From Methylobacterium sp. WL119 (GTDB lineage: Bacteria; Pseudomonadota; Alphaproteobacteria; Rhizobiales; Beijerinckiaceae): a stretch of DNA of 38,332 bases. Shown one piece after another: positions 33,318 through 38,332 of the stretch. The number at the start of each line of letters is the position of its first letter. Positions within the stretch are counted from its first letter, which is position 1. The notes below the pieces were generated by a model that had not been told where the DNA came from, ran no database searches, and saw only the letters and a list, made by a program, of their open reading frames with translations. The stretch is from positions 1 to 38,332 of the forward strand of contig NZ_VRUU01000051.1 of the NCBI RefSeq assembly GCF_008039875.1. The letters run 5' to 3'. The position numbers and the translations under genes were made by a program.

Positions 33318-34568
33318 CTACAGCCGGCGCTTGACCGCGACCGCCCTGCGGAACACGCCGACCATCTCGACGTGGCCCGAGTACCGGAACTGGTCCACCG
33401 GGGTGACCCGCTCCAGGCCGAAGCCCGCCGCGACAAGGGTCGCCGCGTCGCGGGCGAAGGTCCCGGCGTCGCAGCTGACGCCGACGGCCAGCGGCACCTT
33501 GGATTCCGCGATCTGCTTCGCCTGCGCCTGTGCGCCGGCCCGCGGCGGATCGAAGACCACGGCGTCGTAGCCGTTCAGATCGTGGGCGAGGACGGGGCGG
33601 CGGAACAGGTCGCGGGCTTCCGTGGTGACGCCCTTCAGGCCGAGCGCGGAGCGATAGGACCGCGCGATGCCCGCCAGCGCGCCGGCCTCGCTCTCGACCG
33701 CGTGGACGGTGGCGGTGCGCGCCATCGCCAGGGTGAAGGGCCCGCAGCCGGAGAACAGGTCGACGGCGCGCTTGGTCTTCTTGGTGAAGGCGTCGCGCAC
33801 CAGCCCGGACAGCGTCGCCTCGCCGGCCGCCGTCGCCTGGAGGAAGCCGCCCGGCGGCGGATGGAGGCGCGCGTCGCCCGAGGCCACCGTGACGGCCTTG
33901 CGCTCCACCACCACGTCGCCGTGCAGCGACAGGCGGGCGAGGTCGAGCTCTCCGGCGAGCCGCACCAGCGTGGCGCGCACGCCGGCCTCGACCGGGCCGT
34001 GGCCGCGCAGGTCCACGTCGAGCCCGGCCTCGGTCGCGGTCACCGCGACGTCGAGGGGCTTTCGCCCGTGCCCGAGGGGCGCACTGAGCGCCCGCGCGAT
34101 CTCGGGGGCCCGATGCAGGGCCGGCACCGTGATCGGGCAATGGTCGATCGCGACGAGGGCGTGGCTGCGCGCGGCCATCAGCCCGGCCTCGGCCCGGCCC
34201 TCGACCTCGCGGACGTGCAGGGTGATGCGCCGGCGGCCCTCGCCGTGGGCGTCGATCAGCGGATCGGGAGCGCGGTCGAGCCCGGCCTGGGCCAGGGCGT
34301 TGGCGACCTGCGCGTATTTCCAGGCGGCGTAGGGCTCGGGCGCGAGGTGCTGTGTCGCGCAGCCGCCGCAGCGGGAGAAGTACGGGCAGATCGGGGCGAT
34401 CCGATCGGGCGAGGGCGTCTCGATGCCGAGGAGCTCGCCGCGCCCGCCGTCGCGCCGGATCGCGACGCGCTCGCCCGGAAGCGCGAAGGCGATCGCCGTG
34501 CTGTCTTCGGCGATGCCGTCCCCGCGCGCGCCGAGGCGACGGATCGTGACGGTTTCAGATGCGGTCAT
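33318..34568 (-). CDS. class I RNA m5U methyltransferase, RlmD/TrmA-like with Fe-S cysteines
   Basis: A 416-residue protein. An N-terminal TRAM-like barrel (about 1-55) is followed by the cluster-binding cysteines Cys61, Cys67, Cys70 (CPYFSRCGGC) and Cys144 (IDHCPI). The SAM domain (about 265-415) has VDLFSGCGPFTLAMA, FDPPRAGAQ and the nucleophile Cys366 in VGVSCDAGT; relatives usually read SCNPAT, so the Asn after Cys is Asp here. A Glu in SGHVEMVGVF serves as base. It should form 5-methyluridine in rRNA or tRNA; the target is not known. It overlaps the upstream tlyA gene by 14 bases and is translationally coupled to it. Confidence 0.9.
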   Translation of the reverse strand: MTASETVTIRRLGARGDGIAEDSTAIAFALPGERVAIRRDGGRGELLGIETPSPDRIAPICPYFSRCGGCATQHLAPEPYAAWKYAQVANALAQAGLDRAPDPLIDAHGEGRRRITLHVREVEGRAEAGLMAARSHALVAIDHCPITVPALHRAPEIARALSAPLGHGRKPLDVAVTATEAGLDVDLRGHGPVEAGVRATLVRLAGELDLARLSLHGDVVVERKAVTVASGDARLHPPPGGFLQATAAGEATLSGLVRDAFTKKTKRAVDLFSGCGPFTLAMARTATVHAVESEAGALAGIARSYRSALGLKGVTTEARDLFRRPVLAHDLNGYDAVVFDPPRAGAQAQAKQIAESKVPLAVGVSCDAGTFARDAATLVAAGFGLERVTPVDQFRYSGHVEMVGVFRRAVAVKRRL

Positions 34569-35322
34569 CGGGTCTTTCGTGCGGTCGATCGGCGCGTGCG
34601 CCGACGAGGAATTCGGTGTTGCCGTCCCCGCCCCGGACGGGGGAGGGGATCAGGCCGAGGATCGTGAAGCCGAGGCCGGCGAGGGTGCGGCGCACCGCAT
34701 CGCAGACCTCCGCGTGGACGGCGTCGTCGCGGACGATGCCGCCGCGGCCGACGCGCTCGCGGCCGGCCTCGAATTGCGGCTTGATCAACGCGATCAGGTG
34801 CGCGCCCGGCGCCAGCAGCCCGGCCACCGCCGGCAGCACGAGGCGCAGGGCGATGAAGCTCACGTCGATGCTGGCAAGGCAAGGGGCAGGGTCGAGGCTG
34901 CCCGGCGCGAGGGTTCGGATGTCGGTCCCTTCGCGGTTCGTGACCCGTGGGTCGGCGGTCAGACTGGCGTGAAGCTGGCCGTGCCCGACATCGACCGCGA
35001 CGACCCGCGTCGCGCCGCGGCGCAGGAGCAGGTCGGTGAAGCCGCCGGTCGAGGCGCCGACGTCGAGGCAGGGGATCCCGGCCGGATCGAGGCCGAAGGC
35101 GTCGAGGCCCGCCTCGAGCTTCAGGCCGCCGCGCGAGACGAAGGGGTGGGGCGCGCTGGCCTCGATCGCCGCGTCGGCCGCCAACCGCTCGGAGGCGCGG
35201 GTGACCGCGCGCCCGTCGGCCCGCACGAGGCCGGCGGCGATGGCGGCCTGCGCCCGCGCCCGGCTCTCGAAATGGCCGTGCTCGACCAGCAGGAGGTCGG
35301 CCCTGATCCTGTCGCGCGTCAT
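34555..35322 (-). CDS. tlyA: TlyA-family rRNA 2'-O-methyltransferase
   Basis: A 255-residue protein. An N-terminal S4 RNA-binding domain (about 5-65, RADLLLVEHGHFESRARAQ) is joined to a FtsJ-like SAM methyltransferase with FVSRGGLKLEAGLDAFGL, LDVGASTGGFTDLLLRRGA, VVAVDVGHGQL, CLASIDVSFIALRLVLP and LIALIKPQFEAGRE. Mycobacterial TlyA methylates 16S and 23S rRNA riboses and gives capreomycin sensitivity; 'haemolysin' annotations are historical. The tail (about 235-255) is RADRPHERPDDRI. It is divergent from sodC and overlaps the next methyltransferase gene at its 3' end. Confidence 0.93.
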   Translation of the reverse strand: MTRDRIRADLLLVEHGHFESRARAQAAIAAGLVRADGRAVTRASERLAADAAIEASAPHPFVSRGGLKLEAGLDAFGLDPAGIPCLDVGASTGGFTDLLLRRGATRVVAVDVGHGQLHASLTADPRVTNREGTDIRTLAPGSLDPAPCLASIDVSFIALRLVLPAVAGLLAPGAHLIALIKPQFEAGRERVGRGGIVRDDAVHAEVCDAVRRTLAGLGFTILGLIPSPVRGGDGNTEFLVGARADRPHERPDDRI

Positions 35323-35455
35323 CGAGGCTGGTTCACGGGGAAGGGGTCACGAATGGTCCGGCCGCCGGGCTGCCCGGGCGGCGCGATCGAAGAAAGCCCT
35401 GTCGGAGGACCGGATGACGGCCTAACTAGCCCGACGTGGAGAGGAGAGCCATCAC

Positions 35456-36013
35456 ATGACACGCACCCTGCCGTTGCTCGCAGCCCTCGTCGGCTTCGCA
35501 TCCGGCGCCACCGGAGCGCTCGCGCAGACCCCGCCGGCCGCGGAGTCGGCTCCGGCCGCCGCACCCCAGACCTTCACCGGCGAGATCAAGAACAACAAGG
35601 GCGAGCCGATTGGGACGCTGACGATCCGCGACGGCGCGAACGCGCTGGTGATGCGGATCGCGATCAAGGCCGGCGGCCTGCCGCCCGGCTGGCACGGCAT
35701 CCACTTCCACGCGGTCGGCGACTGCTCCGACACCGACAAGTTCATGAACTCGAAGGCACACGTGAACCACGACCAGAGCAAGCACGGCCTGCTCAACCCC
35801 GATGGCCCGGACGAGGGCGACCTGCCCAACGTCTACGCGGCGGCCGACGGCTCGGTGAACGCCGAGGTCTCCAGCGAGACGCCGCTGACGGGCGACGGCG
35901 GCCTCCAGGACGGTGACGGCTCGGCGTTGATCGTCCACGCCAACGAGGACGACCACACCACGCAGCCGATCGGCGGCGCCGGCAACCGCATCGGCTGCGC
36001 GGTGATCAAGTGA
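35456..36013 (+). CDS. sodC: Cu/Zn superoxide dismutase, periplasmic
   Basis: A 185-residue protein with a signal peptide (1-23, ALAQ). The Cu,Zn-SOD fold follows from about residue 38. Copper ligands are His83 and His85 (GIHFHAVGDC), His102 and His161 (LIVHANEDDH). The expected disulfide is Cys90-Cys181. In the zinc loop His110 (SKHG) is present and Asp122 (GDLPN) is conserved, but the position usually His in GPHAGD reads Asp119 (GPDEGD). Metal binding may thus differ. SodC removes superoxide in the periplasm. GAGAGGAGAG is an unusually strong Shine-Dalgarno before the ATG. Divergent from tlyA. Confidence 0.93.
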   Translation: MTRTLPLLAALVGFASGATGALAQTPPAAESAPAAAPQTFTGEIKNNKGEPIGTLTIRDGANALVMRIAIKAGGLPPGWHGIHFHAVGDCSDTDKFMNSKAHVNHDQSKHGLLNPDGPDEGDLPNVYAAADGSVNAEVSSETPLTGDGGLQDGDGSALIVHANEDDHTTQPIGGAGNRIGCAVIK

Positions 36014-36212
36014 CCCGCACGACGATCCGTTGAGGGGCACGAGGCCCTCGGTCGAAGGCGGCCGACGCCCGGCGAGGGATGTCCCGGCCCGTGCCGACCG
36101 GCGGATCGGTCGGATCCGACGCGGCGGCGCGGTCCCCGGCCGCGCCGCCGAGCGCTTCCGGCCCGCTACCGCGGGACTGCCCGACCCACTTCGACGACGA
36201 GGACGACCGACG

Positions 36213-36593
36213 ATGACCGAAGCCGCGTTCAAGCCGACCGTCTACCTGAAGGCGGGCTGCCCGTTCTGCTTCAAGGTCCGCCTGTTCCTGCTCGAAACCG
36301 GGCAGCTGGATCGGGCGGACCTGCGCGAGTTCGTCCCAGGCGACGCGGAGGAGACGTCGATCCGCAGCCGGCTCGCGCCGGCGGTCGAGACGGTGACCTT
36401 CCCGACGGCCGAGCTTGCGCCCGGCCGGTTCACGACCGAATCCGATGCCATCGTCGCCCATTTCGCGGAGCGCGCCGGCGTCGCGCCCGATGCCTTGCCG
36501 ACCTACCAGGCCTATCTCGGCGGCGTCTTCAAGAACCTCCAGTCCCTCTACCGCGAGAACATGGAGCTCAAGAACCGGTCCCGGACGGCCTGA
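36213..36593 (+). CDS. glutaredoxin/GST N-terminal-domain thiol protein
   Basis: A 126-residue protein starting at ATG 36213. The thioredoxin-fold start TVYLKAGCPFCFKVRLFLLE has the CPFC dithiol of glutaredoxins. The cis-Pro region is TVTFPTAEL, and TTESDAIVAHFAERAG matches the GST/glutaredoxin 'E-S-x-x-I' glutathione-binding site. A short helical tail (90-126) replaces the GST C-terminal domain. It likely reduces disulfides or glutathione adducts in the cytosol; relation to SodC, 199 bases upstream, is suggestive only. An in-frame upstream ATG at 36030 adds Arg/Pro-rich sequence and is not preferred. Confidence 0.82.
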   Translation: MTEAAFKPTVYLKAGCPFCFKVRLFLLETGQLDRADLREFVPGDAEETSIRSRLAPAVETVTFPTAELAPGRFTTESDAIVAHFAERAGVAPDALPTYQAYLGGVFKNLQSLYRENMELKNRSRTA

Positions 36594-36623
36594 CGGGCAT
36601 TCCGCGCGACGGCAGGGCCGGGC

Positions 36624-37973
36624 TTAGGCCCGCGCCAGGCGCGGCTTGCCTCCGAGCGCCTCCTCCACCGTGCCGTCACCGTCGAGATAGCCGTGGACCT
36701 TCGGGTTCGGCATGATCAGCGAGGCGACGAAGGCGATCGCGAGCAGGATGGTGACGTACCAGAAGAAGCTCGATTCCATCCCCGCCTCCTTGAACCACAG
36801 CGCCACGTATTCGGCGGTGCCGCCGAAGGTGGCGTTGGCGAGGGCGTAGGACAGGCCGACGCCGAGCGCGCGGACCTTGGTCGGGAACAGCTCCGCCTTC
36901 ACGATGCCGCTGATCCCCGTGTAGAAGCTCACCGCCAGCAGCCCCAGCGTGATCAGGCCGAAGGCGACGTAGGGGTCCTGCGTCGCGCCGATCGCGGTCA
37001 TCAGCGGCACCACCATCAGCGTGCCGAGGCCGCTGTAGAGCAGCATGTTGGCCTTGCGCCCGATCCGGTCTGACAGCGCACCGAACAGCGGCTGGACCAT
37101 CATGTAGACCAGCAGCACCGCGGTCATCGTGCGCGAGGCCGTGCCCTTGTCGAAATGCGCGGTGTTGACGAGATACTTCTGCATGTACGTGGTGAAGGTG
37201 TAGAACACCAGCGAGCCGCCGGCGGTGTAGGCCAGGACCACGCAGAACGCGCGCCAATGCTTGGCAAGCTCGGAGAAGGTGCCGGCGTTCTCCTTGTCGG
37301 AGCCCGCGGTCTCGGCGAGCGAGCGCCGCAGGTAGAGGGCGACGATGGCGGCCACCGCCCCGAGGAAGAACGGGATTCGCCAGCCGAAGCTGTGCAGCTG
37401 CGCCTCGGTGAGCGCAAACTGCAGCACGATCAGCACCAGCGAGGCCAGGAGCTGGCCGCCGATCAGCGTCACGTACTGGAACGAGGCGAAGAATCCGCGC
37501 TGACCCTTCAGCGCGACCTCGCTCATGTAGGTGGCGCTGGTGCCGTACTCGCCGCCGACCGAGAGGCCCTGGAGCATGCGCGCCAGCAGCAGCAGCACGG
37601 GGGCTGCGGCGCCCACGGTCTCGTAGGTGGGCAGCAGGCCGATGAACAGCGAGCCAATGCACATCATCAGGACCGAGATGACCATCGAGGTCCGGCGCCC
37701 GACGCGGTCGGCGATGCGCCCGAACAGCCAGCCGCCGATCGGCCGCATGAAAAAGCCCACGGCGAAGATGCCGGCGGTCTGGAGAAGCTGGCTGGTGGAA
37801 TCGCCCTTCGGGAAGAACGACGACGCGAAGTAGATCGCGAAGAAGGCGTAGCAGTAGAAATCGTACCACTCGACCAGGTTGCCGGACGACGAGGCGACGA
37901 TCGCCCGGATGCGGCGGCTGCGGTCGGCCGCCACGTCTTCGGCGGTTGGCGCGATCCCGATCGAGTCGGACAT
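36624..37973 (-). CDS. MFS transporter of the metabolite:H+ symporter (MHS) family
   Basis: A 449-residue protein with about 12 transmembrane segments. MHS-type landmarks are SSGNLVEWYDFYCYAFFAIYF in helix one, FMRPIGGWLFGRIADRVGRR (loop 2-3), ARMLQGLSVGGEYGTSATYM and GFFASFQYVTLIGGQLLAS, with FGALSDRIGRK in the loop 8-9 repeat. Relatives carry alpha-ketoglutarate (KgtP), proline/betaine (ProP) or shikimate with protons. Substrate cannot be assigned. The best-matching memory is the KgtP/dicarboxylate group. Start ATG at 37973 follows a GGGAG site. It converges with the glutaredoxin gene. Confidence 0.93.
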   Translation of the reverse strand: MSDSIGIAPTAEDVAADRSRRIRAIVASSSGNLVEWYDFYCYAFFAIYFASSFFPKGDSTSQLLQTAGIFAVGFFMRPIGGWLFGRIADRVGRRTSMVISVLMMCIGSLFIGLLPTYETVGAAAPVLLLLARMLQGLSVGGEYGTSATYMSEVALKGQRGFFASFQYVTLIGGQLLASLVLIVLQFALTEAQLHSFGWRIPFFLGAVAAIVALYLRRSLAETAGSDKENAGTFSELAKHWRAFCVVLAYTAGGSLVFYTFTTYMQKYLVNTAHFDKGTASRTMTAVLLVYMMVQPLFGALSDRIGRKANMLLYSGLGTLMVVPLMTAIGATQDPYVAFGLITLGLLAVSFYTGISGIVKAELFPTKVRALGVGLSYALANATFGGTAEYVALWFKEAGMESSFFWYVTILLAIAFVASLIMPNPKVHGYLDGDGTVEEALGGKPRLARA

Positions 37974-38217
37974 GCTGGCTCCCTGTCTCCGTCGTTCGGA
38001 CGGTGCATTCTTGATACGGGCGACGTTACAGGCGGGGACCGGGACCGCCTAGGCCGCGTGGGCGCGCGAACGAGGATGCCCACCGCCCGTGTCACGTCGT
38101 CTCCGAGAGGCACGCGCCGACGGAACGCTTTTCGGGACTGTACCGTTTCGGGGCGGTGACTTCGTCGGTCGGCGACGGACGTGGCCTTTCAACAATAACG
38201 GGACGGGATCGAGCGCC

Positions 38218-38332
38218 ATGAACAAGATCTTTCGCGGAACGGTGACGGCCGCCGTGCTGGTGCTGGGCACGGCCACGGCCTTCGGCCAGGGCGGCCCCGG
38301 CGGCGGTGCCGGCGGGCCGGGCGGCGGCGGCG
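38218..38332 (+). CDS. secreted Gly-rich protein, N-terminal end only (partial)
   Basis: The frame opens at ATG 38218 after GGGACGGGA and runs off the window after 38 codons. It starts MNKIFRGTVTAAVLVLGTAT, a signal peptide with cleavage likely after AFG or near residue 23. The mature part begins QGGPGGGAGGPGGGG. Nothing more can be said of the family. No stop is present within the window. Confidence 0.75.
   Translation, partial: MNKIFRGTVTAAVLVLGTATAFGQGGPGGGAGGPGGGG

Noticed and set aside
35358..35385. GC-rich hairpin between tlyA and sodC as a regulatory RNA element
   Set aside because: It has a one-base bulge and lies in a divergent promoter gap; GC-rich self-complementarity of this size is common here and nothing else supports it.

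Overview
The window is a GC-rich stretch of what looks like ordinary chromosome from an alphaproteobacterium of the order Hyphomicrobiales. The best guess is Methylobacteriaceae (Methylobacterium or Methylorubrum). This is inferred from the strong G/C third-position bias, a Ros/MucR-family regulator, an ATP12-type F1 chaperone next to a pseudouridine synthase and a HAD phosphatase, and propionyl-CoA carboxylase beta and acrylyl-CoA reductase genes. No rRNA or tRNA gene, CRISPR array, prophage or insertion sequence was seen.

Layout. Positions 1-4050 hold the tail of a polysaccharide export protein, a long AT-richer intergenic region, a MucR regulator without zinc-binding cysteines, a haloperoxidase-like alpha/beta hydrolase and a periplasmic Do-type protease. 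A membrane GGDEF-EAL protein lies on the minus strand (4078-5655). Positions 5910-12548 form a plus-strand run: RarA, a GlpM-like membrane protein, a YegD-like Hsp70, an RluC-type pseudouridine synthase with a long disordered head, a PsiF-like secreted protein, a HAD phosphatase and ATP12. Next come pccB, a hicAB toxin-antitoxin pair with an AT-rich inverted repeat in front of it, a secreted hypothetical protein, a Tat-type metallophosphoesterase, a small orphan gene and a class III aminotransferase.

Positions 18497-25681 hold a cysteine-cluster protein, a SleB-type cell-wall hydrolase, a secreted protein built from four PP-x-(Y/F) repeats, acrylyl-CoA reductase, a Gre-like factor, a divergent lysR/wrbA pair with operator-like palindromes, and tsaC/sua5 followed by two tandem terminators. 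Positions 25826-30274 carry acyl-CoA oxidation genes: an acyl-CoA dehydrogenase, an enoyl-CoA hydratase and two short-chain dehydrogenases. A compound palindromic repeat interrupts the run. Three evenly spaced hairpins lie between the last dehydrogenase and corA. An SRAP (HMCES/YedK) protein with a clamp-like C-terminal motif follows, then an AT-richer patch with an orphan gene and what looks like the tail of an XRE regulator. The window ends with two RNA methyltransferases, sodC, a glutaredoxin-like protein, an MHS-type transporter and the start of a secreted Gly-rich protein.

Most genes are housekeeping genes with clear family signatures. No complete new defence or mobile system is evident. 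The best candidates for new biology are the three hairpins before corA, the orphan patch at 32187-33156, the four-repeat secreted protein, the compound repeat at 27587-27711 and the C-terminal motif of the SRAP protein.
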